NCBI GenBank assembly: GCA_963837195.1
Contig: CAWIMO010000006.1
Location: 434,001-498,000 of the forward strand
Direction of reading: 5' to 3'
Length of the DNA: 64,000 bases
Origin: Aquilonibacter sp963837195
GTDB lineage: Bacteria > Vulcanimicrobiota > Vulcanimicrobiia > Vulcanimicrobiales > Vulcanimicrobiaceae
Shown: piece after piece, positions 49,330 through 58,538 of the stretch
Layout of the letters: each line of letters begins with the position of its first letter
How positions within the stretch are numbered: position 1 is the stretch's first letter
The notes under the pieces: generated by a model
Told to the model about the DNA's origin: nothing
Databases searched by the model: none
What the model saw: only the letters and a program-made list of their open reading frames with translations
Program-made: the position numbers and the translations under genes

Positions 49330-50658
49330 CTACGAATTGCAGCGCGTCCATGCCGGATCGCCGAGCGGTGCGAGATCGACCGGCGCGGCGCTCGCATTGG
49401 TCCAGTCGTGCTGCACGAATCCGCGTTGCGACAGACGATGCGCGAGCGCCGCGAACTGCGCGAGCGGCACGTTACAGTCGTCGCCGTCGCAGCCCGGCAT
49501 GGTCACCGGACTGGTCGCAATTCCACCCGCGATGGCGGAGCTGTTGCGAAACTGCGCGAGCGTCTCGTAGACGAAGTGCAGGTGCACGCGATATGAGCCG
49601 TCCCGCAGATGATAGAGCTCGAAAATCAGCGCGCCGCCCGGCGGCATGTCGTCGGCAACGAGCCCGTTGCGCAACACCCAATGCGCGTCGAGAATACCGC
49701 CGAGCGCCCCGAGTTGCGTGTCGTGACCCGAGAGCACCACGACGTTCGTGCGCGCAACATCGGGAACGCTTACGTCGGGATGCGGCATGCCGGCCTTGGC
49801 TTCCAGCAAGCCGACGATGTGCGCGAAGATGTTGCCGCCCTTGACCAACGGATTGTACGCGTTGCGCGCGTTGACGTCATACGCCAGGACGTGCAGCTTC
49901 ATCGCCATCGCAAGCTTGGCGGGATCGATCGCCGGTGCGCATTGCGCTTGTTCGAGAAAGAGTGATTCGGCATAGCTCGAGCCGGCATCGAGCGGGCCGC
50001 GCAGTTCGGCTAGGGCGCCGGGTTTCGCCGCGATCTCGCTCGGGCCGGCGTTCGCCGGCGTGCAGCTTCCCGAGCAGCGCGCGTCGAGCAGTGTTTGCAG
50101 CGCAGCGAACTCCGCGGCGTGCTGCGTCACGATGGCCGACGGCGGGTTCGGTGCGGCTGCCGCAACCGCCGCCCTCGATGCGGCGGTATCGACTTTCCCC
50201 GCCGGTACGAGCCAATCCGCGCCGTCGAACAGCGGATCGTTCACGCCTGGTCCCGTCGCGGCATCGTGAAAGAGCGGGAGCGCACGCGCCGATCCGCATG
50301 CGCCCTCGATGAGCGCGCGCGCGGTTTCGAGCGTACGCTGATCGAGATCCGCATACACGTAGGTTCCGCGCGAGTTGCAGCCCATCGGCAAGCCGATCGC
50401 GCCAAAATAGCGGCGATAGTAGCGGCCCAGGTAAGAAATCAGCGTGTAACCGTGTGCGCTGAGATAGCCGGGCGCGACCGGCGACCAATCGGGCCAGGTA
50501 TACACCGGCGGCGTCTTGGTGAAACTGCGCACACCATGCCGCGTTATCACCACTGCAAACACCGGCACGCCGCGGTCGCTCGCGGCGGGCGTGGCCGCAG
50601 CACCGGCACCAAGGAGCAGCGCCGACAAAAGGATCGCTCGTATCATCACGTGCTCCAT
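49330..50658 (-). CDS. Exported histidine acid phosphatase (phytase/AppA-like)
   Basis: 442 residues with a signal peptide. Nucleophile motif RHGVRSFT near residue 40, and the proton donor in VLSGHDTQLGALGG. Paired cysteines (CGSA, CSGSC, CDGDDC) suggest disulfides, as in periplasmic AppA or glucose-1-phosphatase. Releases phosphate from organic esters. Divergent from another phosphoesterase and close to pstSCA, so probably part of a phosphate-starvation response. Confidence 0.88.
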   Translation of the reverse strand: MEHVMIRAILLSALLLGAGAAATPAASDRGVPVFAVVITRHGVRSFTKTPPVYTWPDWSPVAPGYLSAHGYTLISYLGRYYRRYFGAIGLPMGCNSRGTYVYADLDQRTLETARALIEGACGSARALPLFHDAATGPGVNDPLFDGADWLVPAGKVDTAASRAAVAAAAPNPPSAIVTQHAAEFAALQTLLDARCSGSCTPANAGPSEIAAKPGALAELRGPLDAGSSYAESLFLEQAQCAPAIDPAKLAMAMKLHVLAYDVNARNAYNPLVKGGNIFAHIVGLLEAKAGMPHPDVSVPDVARTNVVVLSGHDTQLGALGGILDAHWVLRNGLVADDMPPGGALIFELYHLRDGSYRVHLHFVYETLAQFRNSSAIAGGIATSPVTMPGCDGDDCNVPLAQFAALAHRLSQRGFVQHDWTNASAAPVDLAPLGDPAWTRCNS

Positions 50659-50786
50659 TCAAGCAGCCGGCTATGACACACAGATGAACGCCGGCGGCAT
50701 CTTCTTCATACTCCGTTAATGTATGGCATGACGCGAGAATTTTAGTGCGAAGAGAGACCTAAAGATATCGCCTTGGAGGGTCGTTT

Positions 50787-52481
50787 GTGAAGCGCTTCCT
50801 GGTTGCATGTTGCACGTCGCTTGCTATCCTCGCGTCGTCGGTACAGGCGCCGGCAGATCCGCCGCCCGCACCGCAGGCTGATGCGGCGCTGCTCGCCCTC
50901 GTGCGTTCAAAGATCAAACACGTCTTCGTCATCTATCAGGAGAACCGCTCGTACGACTCGTACTTCGGAACGTTTCCGGGCTCAGAGAATCTCACCAGTC
51001 CAATCGCCCAGGCGCAAGGCTTCCGGCAGTACGATCCGCTCGGCAATCAATGGGTTACGCCGTTTCGCCTCGCCGTTTCCGACACCGCGGATGCCGATCA
51101 TTCGCGGCCCGCGCTGATTACCAAGAGCGACGGCGGCGCGATGGACCTCTTCGTGAGCACCGAGGAATTCGCGTTGCTGGCGCGTGGCTATTCGCGCGGC
51201 GACGCGCAACGCGTTGGTCTGCTGACGATGGCCTTTGAAGACTGCGACACCATCCCGTACCTGTGGATGTACGCGCACAACTTCACGCTCTTCGACCACT
51301 TCTTCCAAGCCATGTACGGGCCGTCGACGCCCGGCAACATCGATTTGATCGCGGCGCAGACCGGCCAAACGCAATGGGCGCGTCACGCCGACGAGCAGAT
51401 CGGCGCCAACTCGGTGGGGCCCGGCGTTCCGGTGGTCAACGATACCGCGCCGGACTTTGGACCGTACGGTAATGGCTCGAATCCGCTGCCCGGGACCGCG
51501 CAATTCGATTTAGGTTTTGCCACACTTATGCTCACCCTCTCCGGCAAAGAAGCCGGCCACGCCAAAGTCGACGCCGACGACATCAAAGAAGACGTGGGTA
51601 CGCTGATGCAGCAAGGCCACGATGCCATTCCCTGGGGCTGGTATCAAGTCGGCTATTCTTTCAAAAAAGGGCAGACGACCAATTACGCCTACATCACCCA
51701 CCATAACGCCGTGCAATACTTCGGCTACCTGCGCCAGAACCCGTACTACTGGAGTGGCGTCCACGACGTCAAAGAGTTGATTCCGCGCATCGAACAAGGC
51801 ACGCTCGGCGACAGCGGCGTCATCTTCGTCAAGGGCGGCTACATCGATCCGTTCGGGTTCAAACCGGCCGACCCGAATCCGTACGTGCAAACGAATTTCA
51901 ATGGCGACGACGACCACCCCGGCTATTCCGACTCGCAAGTTTCGCAGGCGTTCGTGGCCGAGTTCGTCAACGCGGTCGCCAAGAGCAAGTACTGGAAGGA
52001 CTCCCTAATTCTGATCACCTGGGACGACTCGGAAGGCTTTTACGACCAGGTCGCGCCGCCGAATTTCGAACGCTGTCCCGACGGTCATCCCTGCGGCGAC
52101 GGGCCGCGCGTGCCGGCCATCATCATCTCGCCCTTTGCGCGCGATCACGCTATCGATCATGACCTTGCCGATCACACGTCGTTTGCGAAGATGATCAGCA
52201 AAATCTTCGAAACGCCGCCGCTTGCGACGCTTCCCGACGAGGCCCCATACATGCCCGAAGGACCACGCGACACCAATCCCGCGCTCTCCGACTTGCTCTC
52301 GGCCCTCGATCCCGAACGTCTCTCCGGCGTCAAACAGCCGATCCCGGCGAGCGCCGCGATCGTCGACGACATTGGCGTCCCGCCTAAGATGTCGTGTTCC
52401 TCGCTCGGCATTCGTCCCGATATCGTCCCGGGCGAAGATAAAGCGCCGGCCGGCTTCGCGCCCCTCACGATGGAACACTAA
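50787..52481 (+). CDS. Exported phosphoesterase family protein (acid phosphatase/phospholipase C-like)
   Basis: 564 residues with a signal peptide (MKRFLVACCTSLAILASS). PF04185-type motifs: KHVFVIYQENRSYDSYFGTF at the start of the mature part, the ...YGPSTPGN... loop, and LILITWDDSEGFYDQVAPP with metal-binding Asp residues, then PAIIISPFAR and DHTSF. These enzymes hydrolyse phosphate esters or phospholipids outside the inner membrane. GGAGGG precedes the GTG start. Confidence 0.88.
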   Translation: MKRFLVACCTSLAILASSVQAPADPPPAPQADAALLALVRSKIKHVFVIYQENRSYDSYFGTFPGSENLTSPIAQAQGFRQYDPLGNQWVTPFRLAVSDTADADHSRPALITKSDGGAMDLFVSTEEFALLARGYSRGDAQRVGLLTMAFEDCDTIPYLWMYAHNFTLFDHFFQAMYGPSTPGNIDLIAAQTGQTQWARHADEQIGANSVGPGVPVVNDTAPDFGPYGNGSNPLPGTAQFDLGFATLMLTLSGKEAGHAKVDADDIKEDVGTLMQQGHDAIPWGWYQVGYSFKKGQTTNYAYITHHNAVQYFGYLRQNPYYWSGVHDVKELIPRIEQGTLGDSGVIFVKGGYIDPFGFKPADPNPYVQTNFNGDDDHPGYSDSQVSQAFVAEFVNAVAKSKYWKDSLILITWDDSEGFYDQVAPPNFERCPDGHPCGDGPRVPAIIISPFARDHAIDHDLADHTSFAKMISKIFETPPLATLPDEAPYMPEGPRDTNPALSDLLSALDPERLSGVKQPIPASAAIVDDIGVPPKMSCSSLGIRPDIVPGEDKAPAGFAPLTMEH

Positions 52482-52489
52482 ACCGCCTG

Positions 52490-52525
52490 TTGTCATCCCG
52501 AGCGTAGCAAAGCGTCGTCGAGGGA
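52490..52525 (+). repeat. Dispersed intergenic repeat, copy 2
   Basis: TTGTCATCCCGAGCGTAGCA followed by AAGCGTCGTCGAGGGAC; one base differs from the common form. It runs directly into the long fold-back structure at 52520-52681. Confidence 0.8.
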
Positions 52526-52681
52526 CGCATAGCGACTATTGCCAAGCGAAGGCTCGAAGTTTTGCGCCAATCGCAGGATGCGAACTTCCTTTGGTCGTGG
52601 CGCAAAACTCGCGCAGCAGGAGCAGCGCACGACGCGCTGCGAGGAGCGTCTTCGCGAAGCAATAGCCGCTATGCGGCCCTC
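52520..52681. repeat. Fold-back element between convergent genes (three-way junction)
   Basis: 162 bp. An outer 23-bp inverted repeat (52520-52542 with 52659-52681, 21 of 23 matching) encloses a perfect 12-bp inverted repeat AGTTTTGCGCCA (52558-52569 with 52598-52609) and a 7-bp hairpin GCAGCGC (52622-52640). It fills the gap between the phosphoesterase and pstA stops. Could be a MITE-like element, a bidirectional terminator or a structured RNA. Confidence 0.65.
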
Positions 52682-52687
52682 GGGAAC

Positions 52688-53554
52688 CTAATTGCGTTGG
52701 CGATTCCCGCCGAGCTTATACTCCACGAAGCTGCGCGCAAGCAGGTTCGTCAAGAAGACGAAGATCATCAACAGTGCGGCGGCCGCGTATGCGAGTTGAT
52801 GCGACGCCTCGAACGGCTGGCTGATGTAGGTCCATACGACGTACGTCAGGTAACCGACCGGCGAGTGCGTCAGCTCGAGCTTCGGCAGATAATTCGACCA
52901 GCCCGCGGTGTAAATCAGCGGCGCCGTCTCACCCAAACCGATACCGGTTGCCACCAGCACGCCGGTAAGAATACCCGGTAACGCATACGGAAAATTGATC
53001 GATGAAATCACCATCGCCGGACGCGCACCGAGCGCAAACGCGCCTTCTTTGAGCGGCGTCGGCACGTTGGTGAGCGCGACGTCCGCCGCGCGCACGACAT
53101 ATGGGAGCATGAAGATCGCTAGCGCTAGCGATCCCGCGATCAGCGAAAAGCCCCAACCGGCGGTTTCGACCAGCGCAACGTAGAGAAAGTATCCGACGAC
53201 GATCGACGGAATGCCCGCCAGCACGTCGACCATGAAGCGGATCACCTTCTGGCCCGTCGGCGTCGCGAACTCAACCGTCCAGATTGCCGTTCCCAGGCCG
53301 ACGACGATCACCATGAACAAGCCGATCGCCACCAAGTAGAAAGTACCGGCAATCGCGTTGGAAAGGCCGCCCGCGATGCCGTGCGTCGGTGTGAAGAACA
53401 GTTCAGGCTTGAGCGCCGGCACACCGCGCGCGAGCACGAAGGCGAAGATCGCGAACAGAATGCCGATCACCGCCACCAAACACGCGACCGAGAGCGCCCA
53501 CCACGCGCGGCTCGCGTAGGTCTTTGGTGAAACGCCACGCGTCATCGCCGCCAT
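52688..53554 (-). CDS. pstA: Phosphate ABC transporter permease
   Basis: 288-residue inner-membrane subunit with six TM segments and the permease EAA-like loop LKEGAFALGARPAMVISSIN that contacts the ATPase. FMVDVLAGIPSIVVGYF is a PstA signature. Start abuts the pstC stop (1-bp overlap). No pstB follows; the next feature is the fold-back element. Confidence 0.95.
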   Translation of the reverse strand: MAAMTRGVSPKTYASRAWWALSVACLVAVIGILFAIFAFVLARGVPALKPELFFTPTHGIAGGLSNAIAGTFYLVAIGLFMVIVVGLGTAIWTVEFATPTGQKVIRFMVDVLAGIPSIVVGYFLYVALVETAGWGFSLIAGSLALAIFMLPYVVRAADVALTNVPTPLKEGAFALGARPAMVISSINFPYALPGILTGVLVATGIGLGETAPLIYTAGWSNYLPKLELTHSPVGYLTYVVWTYISQPFEASHQLAYAAAALLMIFVFLTNLLARSFVEYKLGGNRQRN

Positions 53555-54600
53555 TATGCCTTAGCTCCTTCGCGGCGATCCGCACCGCGCATAATGGCGC
53601 GCGCGACGACGTTGACCAACAGCGTGATGATAAACAGGACGCACGCGAGTTCCGCGAGCGAACGCTGCGCCATGCCCGACGCATCGGTCAATGCCGACTC
53701 GAGTTGGGAAACGATCACCGCGGCGATCGTATTTACCGGCGAGAAAAAGTTTTGCGGGAACGAGTTGATCGCCGCGCCGCACACCATCAGCACTGCGATC
53801 GTTTCGCCGAGCGCGCGGCCGAACGCGAGCAGCACCGACGCGACCACGCCCTTGCGAACACTCGGCACGACCACCTGCGTCATTGCCTGCCAACTCGTGC
53901 TTCCCAGCGCCATGCTCGCTTCGAACAAGGCCGTCGACTGCGCCAGAATGACGTCGCGCGTGGTCGCGACCATGATTGGAATGACCATCAGCGCGAGAAT
54001 GAAGACCGAAGCCGCGAGGCCGTTACCGCTCCCCGACGCGCCGCCCAAAAACGGAATGAAACCAAGGTGTGCCGTCACCCACGGCGCAAGCACCCCGCCA
54101 ATCCACGGCACGAGCACCACCAGGCCCCACAGCCCATACACGACCGACGGAACGCCGGCCATCAACTCGACCAGCGCGTTGGCCAGCGGACGAATTTGCC
54201 GCGGCACGCGATACACCAGCGAGAGCGCGACCATCAACGAGAGCGGGACCGCGAAAATCATCGTTATCACCGCGGTCACAACCGACCCGAAGATGAAAAC
54301 CAGTGCACCGAACGACGCGCCCGCTTCAGCTGTGAACCCGGCGCGCGTCACCGTGCCGCTGCCGTATTGATTGCCGATGTTCCAAATCGGACTGATGAAA
54401 AATCCCAGGCCGTTGAAGCGAATCGCCGGATACGCGTAGGCAACGAGAAAGAACAGCATCAGGAAGATGATCCCAAAGCTCATCAACGCGGCAATCCCGG
54501 TCACTACCCGCCCGATCGCTTGAGCACTGACTCGCTGTAGGATTGGAGGGGACGCCGCCTTTTTGGCGGCGTCCCGTACGCTCAGGTTAATGGCAGCCAT
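53554..54600 (-). CDS. pstC: Phosphate ABC transporter permease
   Basis: 348-residue partner of PstA. Signature LVELMAGVPSVVYGLWGLVV and the EAA loop FEASMALGSTSWQAMTQVVV; N-terminal TM segment at about 35-60. Forms the phosphate channel with PstA. Six bp separate it from pstS. Confidence 0.95.
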   Translation of the reverse strand: MAAINLSVRDAAKKAASPPILQRVSAQAIGRVVTGIAALMSFGIIFLMLFFLVAYAYPAIRFNGLGFFISPIWNIGNQYGSGTVTRAGFTAEAGASFGALVFIFGSVVTAVITMIFAVPLSLMVALSLVYRVPRQIRPLANALVELMAGVPSVVYGLWGLVVLVPWIGGVLAPWVTAHLGFIPFLGGASGSGNGLAASVFILALMVIPIMVATTRDVILAQSTALFEASMALGSTSWQAMTQVVVPSVRKGVVASVLLAFGRALGETIAVLMVCGAAINSFPQNFFSPVNTIAAVIVSQLESALTDASGMAQRSLAELACVLFIITLLVNVVARAIMRGADRREGAKA

Positions 54601-54606
54601 CCCGGC

Positions 54607-55659
54607 TTACTGGATCTTCTCGATCTGCGCCTTGCTCTTGGCGACGATGGACGCCGGCAGCGGCAAGAAGTGAACCGCACCGAGGAACTTCTCGGACTGT
54701 CCACCGCTGGACTCGAGCGACCAGTTGAGGAACTTCTTGAGCTCCGCAGCCTTGGCCGGATCGCTTTGTTTCGGATTTACGATGGCGTATTCATAGTTGA
54801 TGATCGGATACGACTCCTCGCCCGGGGCGAAGATCAGCGAGATCCGCTCATCCTCGGGCGTTTTGGCATCGAGCGCGTGCGCTGCGGCAGCGATCGTCGT
54901 CGCTGTCGGCAGCACGAACTTGCCGGCTTGGTTTTCCAGCGCGGCGTAGCCGAGTCCGGCCTTGTCGGTTTGATTGAGGAAGCTCACGCCGATGTACGCA
55001 ATGCCGCCGGCGGTATTCTGACAGGTCTGCACCATGCCCGGATTGCCGGTCGCACCGACCGCGGTTCCTACCGACGGCCAGCTGATCGTCGTGCCGTATC
55101 CCGGGCCGCTGGCCCACGACGGCGTCGACTTCGTGAGGTACTGCGTGAAGATGAACGTGTCGCCCGAACCGTCAGCGCGGTGGATCGGCACGATCTGCTG
55201 GTGCGGCAACTTGCTGCCGTACTGCTTGTTGATGTCTTTGATCTTTGCGTCGTCCCAATACTGGATCTGACCCGAATAGATCGCCGCCAGAACCGGTCCC
55301 GACAGATTGAGGTGCACGTTGTTCAATCCCGGCACGTTGTAGTTGATCTGTTGCGCCGAGATCGCGAGCGGAATGTTGAGCATCGGGGTATTCTTCATCT
55401 GCGCGTCCGCCATGTAGGCATCCGACGCGCCGATTTGCGCGACGCCCGAGATGGCTTGCGAAATGCCGGTGCCGCTGCCGGTACCCTGCGTCGTGATCTG
55501 CACGTCGCCGTGCGCTTGTTGATACGCGGCTACCCAAAGGTTCATCAGCGGATAGACCAGCGTCGAGCCGGTTTCGAGCAGGTCTGTCGCCGCCAGCGCG
55601 CGACCGCTTAAGGACACGAGCAATAGCGCCGCGAGTGCCAGCGCCAATGTCTTACGCAT
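54607..55659 (-). CDS. pstS: Periplasmic phosphate-binding protein
   Basis: 350 residues with a signal peptide (MRKTLALALAALLLVSLSGR ALA). Phosphate-binding motifs: ETGSTLVYPLMNLW at the N terminus, TQGTGSGTGISQAI and HRADGSGDTFIFTQYL. Captures phosphate for PstCA. ATG 55659 is chosen over the TTG immediately before it. Three TTAAGG-like repeats lie upstream (Pho box entry). Confidence 0.95.
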   Translation of the reverse strand: MRKTLALALAALLLVSLSGRALAATDLLETGSTLVYPLMNLWVAAYQQAHGDVQITTQGTGSGTGISQAISGVAQIGASDAYMADAQMKNTPMLNIPLAISAQQINYNVPGLNNVHLNLSGPVLAAIYSGQIQYWDDAKIKDINKQYGSKLPHQQIVPIHRADGSGDTFIFTQYLTKSTPSWASGPGYGTTISWPSVGTAVGATGNPGMVQTCQNTAGGIAYIGVSFLNQTDKAGLGYAALENQAGKFVLPTATTIAAAAHALDAKTPEDERISLIFAPGEESYPIINYEYAIVNPKQSDPAKAAELKKFLNWSLESSGGQSEKFLGAVHFLPLPASIVAKSKAQIEKIQ

Positions 55660-55750
55660 CAAGAAAAACTCCTAGAAAGCACGTGGGAGTAGTAAAGCGG
55701 TGATAAATCCGCCCTAACACTCGTATCGTGAGGTGCGCAAACTAAAGTGG

Positions 55751-55778
55751 CCTTAAAGCCGCCTTATCAGTCCCTTAA
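55751..55778 (-). promoter_or_regulatory. Candidate Pho box upstream of pstS
   Basis: Read on the minus strand: TTAAGG, ATAAGG and TTAAGG with starts exactly 11 bp apart (plus-strand positions 55751, 55762 and 55773). PhoB/PhoP-type regulators bind direct repeats with an 11-bp period, one helical turn. It is about 92-119 bp upstream of the pstS start, in the 181-bp region shared with thrS. Confidence 0.55.
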
Positions 55779-55840
55779 GCCCACGACCGGCGTCGCCCGT
55801 CTAAGGAGCGTCGCGGGAGCTTGCCGAAACGGCCCCAGTC

Positions 55841-57571
55841 ATGCCCGATGCCCAATCCAACGGTGCCTCCCTGCCGGCGCTGCGCCACACCGCCGCCCAC
55901 GTCCTAGCCTACGCCGTCCAAGAACTCTTTCCGGAAGCCAAACCGACCATTGGACCGGCGATCGAGAACGGATTCTACTACGACTTCGATCGCAGCGAGC
56001 CGTTCACGCCTGAGGATTTGACGCGAATCGAAGAGCGGATGCGTAAGATCATCGCGGCCGACTACGCGATGACCGGGCAGACGGTCACGCGCGATGAGGC
56101 GATCGCGCGCTTTGCCGGCAACCCGTATAAAGTCGAGCTGGCCGAGGCGATCCCACCGGGGGAGCCGGTCACGCTCTACACGATCGGCGACTTCACCGAC
56201 CTGTGCCGCGGCGGCCATGCCGACCGCACCGGCGAGATTGGCGCGGTGAAGCTCACCAGCCTCGCCGGCGCCTATTGGCGCGGCGACGAGCACAACCCGA
56301 TGCTGCAGCGCATTTACGGCACCGCCTGGCACACGCCGGCTGAGCTCGACGCCTATCTCACCCAGATCGAAGAGGCCCAAAAGCGCGACCATCGCAAGCT
56401 CGGGGTTGAGCTGGATCTGTTTTCTATAGAGGAAGACGCGGGCGGCGGATTGGTCTTCTGGCACCCCAAAGGGGCAATCGTCCGCGGCCTCATCGAGGAG
56501 TTCATCCGCACCGGCCTACGCGAGCGCGGCTACCAGCCGGTGGTCACACCCCACGTCGTCAGCGAGAAGCTCTACGAGATCTCGGGCCACCTCGAGAATT
56601 ACGCGCACGGCATGTTCGGCGCACTCGAAGTCGAGGACCAGCGCTTCCGCCTCAAGCCGATGAATTGCCCCGGCCACATTCTGATCTATGCCGGGCAACC
56701 GCGCAGCTATCGCGACCTGCCGATTCGCTATTCCGAATTCGGCACCGTCTATCGCTTCGAGCGCTCGGGCGTGCTGCACGGCCTCACCCGCGTGCGCGGC
56801 TTCACCCAAGACGACGCGCACATCTTTTGCACGCCCGAACAACTGCAAGGTGAGTTCGAACAGACGCTCGACGAAGCGCTGCGCCTAATGAAAGCGTTCG
56901 GCTTTACGGACTTCGAGTATTTTCTTTCCACCCGCGAGGAAGCACTGCGCGCCGATACCGACGCGGTTGCCGAGGACGCGATTCGCCGTGCGCTTGAAAA
57001 GTATAACCTGGCGTATGAAATCGACGAAGGCGGCGGTGCCTTCTACGGACCCAAACTCGACATCAACGTGCGCGACGCGATCGGACGCAAATGGCAGCTG
57101 GGCACCGTGCAAGTCGATTTCAACTTGCCCGAGCGCTTCGAACTGAAGTATCGCGGTGCCGACGGCTTCGATCACCGCCCGGTGATGATCCACCGCGCGC
57201 TCGCCGGCTCGCTCGAACGCTTCTTCGGTATTTTGGTCGAGCATTACGGCGGCGCGTTCCCCGCCTGGCTTGCGCCGGTGCAAGCCGTGGTAACGCCGAT
57301 ATCTGAGAATCAGGTGGGATACGCGCGCGAGGTTGCGGCCAAACTGGAGGGAATGGGGTTCCGAGTCTCCGTCGACGAGAGCAACGAGAAGCTCGGCTAC
57401 AAGATTCGCCACTGGAAGACGCAGAAAGTCCCATATGTTCTCGTCGTGGGCAAACAAGAAGTTGCCGATAATACAGTTAATGTCAACGAACGATCCGTGG
57501 AAGAGAAGCGCACGATATCGGTGAGCGAATTCGCCGAAGAGCTCAAGCGAAAGGTCGACACTCGAGGATGA
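55841..57571 (+). CDS. thrS: Threonyl-tRNA synthetase lacking the TGS domain
   Basis: Charges tRNA-Thr. The editing domain begins almost at the N terminus (HTAAHVLAY, then DLCRGGHA). The catalytic domain has motif 2 around RYSEFGTVYRFERSGVLHGL, the zinc ligand Cys in LKPMNCPGHI and motif 3 HRALAGSLERFFGILVEH; an anticodon-binding domain ends the protein. At 576 residues it lacks the roughly 60-residue N-terminal TGS domain present in E. coli ThrS (642 aa). No in-frame start upstream would supply it. Confidence 0.93.
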   Translation: MPDAQSNGASLPALRHTAAHVLAYAVQELFPEAKPTIGPAIENGFYYDFDRSEPFTPEDLTRIEERMRKIIAADYAMTGQTVTRDEAIARFAGNPYKVELAEAIPPGEPVTLYTIGDFTDLCRGGHADRTGEIGAVKLTSLAGAYWRGDEHNPMLQRIYGTAWHTPAELDAYLTQIEEAQKRDHRKLGVELDLFSIEEDAGGGLVFWHPKGAIVRGLIEEFIRTGLRERGYQPVVTPHVVSEKLYEISGHLENYAHGMFGALEVEDQRFRLKPMNCPGHILIYAGQPRSYRDLPIRYSEFGTVYRFERSGVLHGLTRVRGFTQDDAHIFCTPEQLQGEFEQTLDEALRLMKAFGFTDFEYFLSTREEALRADTDAVAEDAIRRALEKYNLAYEIDEGGGAFYGPKLDINVRDAIGRKWQLGTVQVDFNLPERFELKYRGADGFDHRPVMIHRALAGSLERFFGILVEHYGGAFPAWLAPVQAVVTPISENQVGYAREVAAKLEGMGFRVSVDESNEKLGYKIRHWKTQKVPYVLVVGKQEVADNTVNVNERSVEEKRTISVSEFAEELKRKVDTRG

Positions 57572-58482
57572 AACGCCCTCTCATCGCGTTAGCGCTAGCT
57601 TCTCTCGCATTATCTGCGTGTCAGGGAAGTTTCGGCAGCGGCGGTACGTCGGCGCCGGGCGGCGTTGCGCCGCCGGTCGCGTCGCCCAACAACGCGCCAC
57701 CCCCGGGTCTTTCGCCTAGGCCTTCCGGCTCACCGACGACCCCGCCGGGCAACGAAGTTTCGTATCTGGTCACCGATGCCGCGAAAGGCATCAAATGTCC
57801 GGCGGACCAAGGCTTCTCGTGTACGCTGCAGTTTACGGTGGTAACGCCCTCGCCCACGCCGACCGGATCGGGTTCAGCCTCACCGTCGCCGACACCAACA
57901 CCGACGCCGACACCGACGCCCACACCGTCGAGTTCGGCATCACCGCTCTTTACGCCGACGCCCGTCCCGACGGCGATTGCAACCGGCACGCACATCATGC
58001 TGCACATCACCGGCCTGCCCAAAGACGCGCCAAAGATGAACAACCCCGATCCCAAGGCGGTCGCCACGGTTGCGCTGGTCGCGCTTCGTTTGCACACCGA
58101 CAACGACGTGACGCTCGCCGGCGACGTGACCGCCGACTTCACGCTGCCCAAAGAACAAATCGGCGGCCGCGGTTTTGCGGTGCAACTCTACCGCGAGAGC
58201 GAGAAGAAACACAAGGTCAGCGACACCTTCTTCGGTTCGTACGCCAAGTCCAAACTCGACGGCACCACTTTGACGTTCGACTTGAACGCACCGGCGCTAC
58301 AGATCAAGAAAGACGAAAACTGGTTGCTCGTACTCTACGGTGATGAGTTGCCGTCGGCGAGCGGCTCGCCCAGTGCTTCGCCGAGCGGTTCGCCCAGTGC
58401 ATCGCCGAGCAGCTCGGCAAGTCCGAGCGCGTCTCCGAGCGCGTCTGCATCACCAAGCGCATCGCCGTCTTCGTCACCGTGA
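57568..58482 (+). CDS. Pro/Thr/Ser-rich lipoprotein
   Basis: 304 residues. Lipoprotein signal MKRPLIALALASLALSACQG; a linker with a (TP)n run (about 105-122); a folded core of about 110 residues (HIMLHITGLPKDAPKMNNPD through NWLLVLYGDELP); and a C-terminal tail of SASPS repeats. The layout suits a surface-exposed lipoprotein whose core sits on flexible stalks. Family not recognised. Start overlaps the thrS stop by 4 bp. Confidence 0.72.
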   Translation: MKRPLIALALASLALSACQGSFGSGGTSAPGGVAPPVASPNNAPPPGLSPRPSGSPTTPPGNEVSYLVTDAAKGIKCPADQGFSCTLQFTVVTPSPTPTGSGSASPSPTPTPTPTPTPTPSSSASPLFTPTPVPTAIATGTHIMLHITGLPKDAPKMNNPDPKAVATVALVALRLHTDNDVTLAGDVTADFTLPKEQIGGRGFAVQLYRESEKKHKVSDTFFGSYAKSKLDGTTLTFDLNAPALQIKKDENWLLVLYGDELPSASGSPSASPSGSPSASPSSSASPSASPSASASPSASPSSSP

Positions 58483-58489
58483 ACTGCCC

Positions 58490-58527
58490 TTGTCATCCCG
58501 AGCGTAGCGAAGCGTAGTCGAGGGACC
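58490..58527 (+). repeat. Dispersed intergenic repeat, copy 3
   Basis: TTGTCATCCCGAGCGTAGCG then AAGCGTAGTCGAGGGACC, immediately after the lipoprotein stop. Confidence 0.85.
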
Positions 58528-58538
58528 GTATCGCTTCC

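Noticed and set aside
53524..54540. Long plus-strand frame opposite pstC
   Set aside because: Arg/His-rich shadow of a GC-rich permease gene; no domain and no start signal.
57890..57960. Microsatellite or phase-variable tract in the lipoprotein gene
   Set aside because: The (TP)n and SASPS codons are not pure short repeats; they look like a protein linker rather than a slippage tract.
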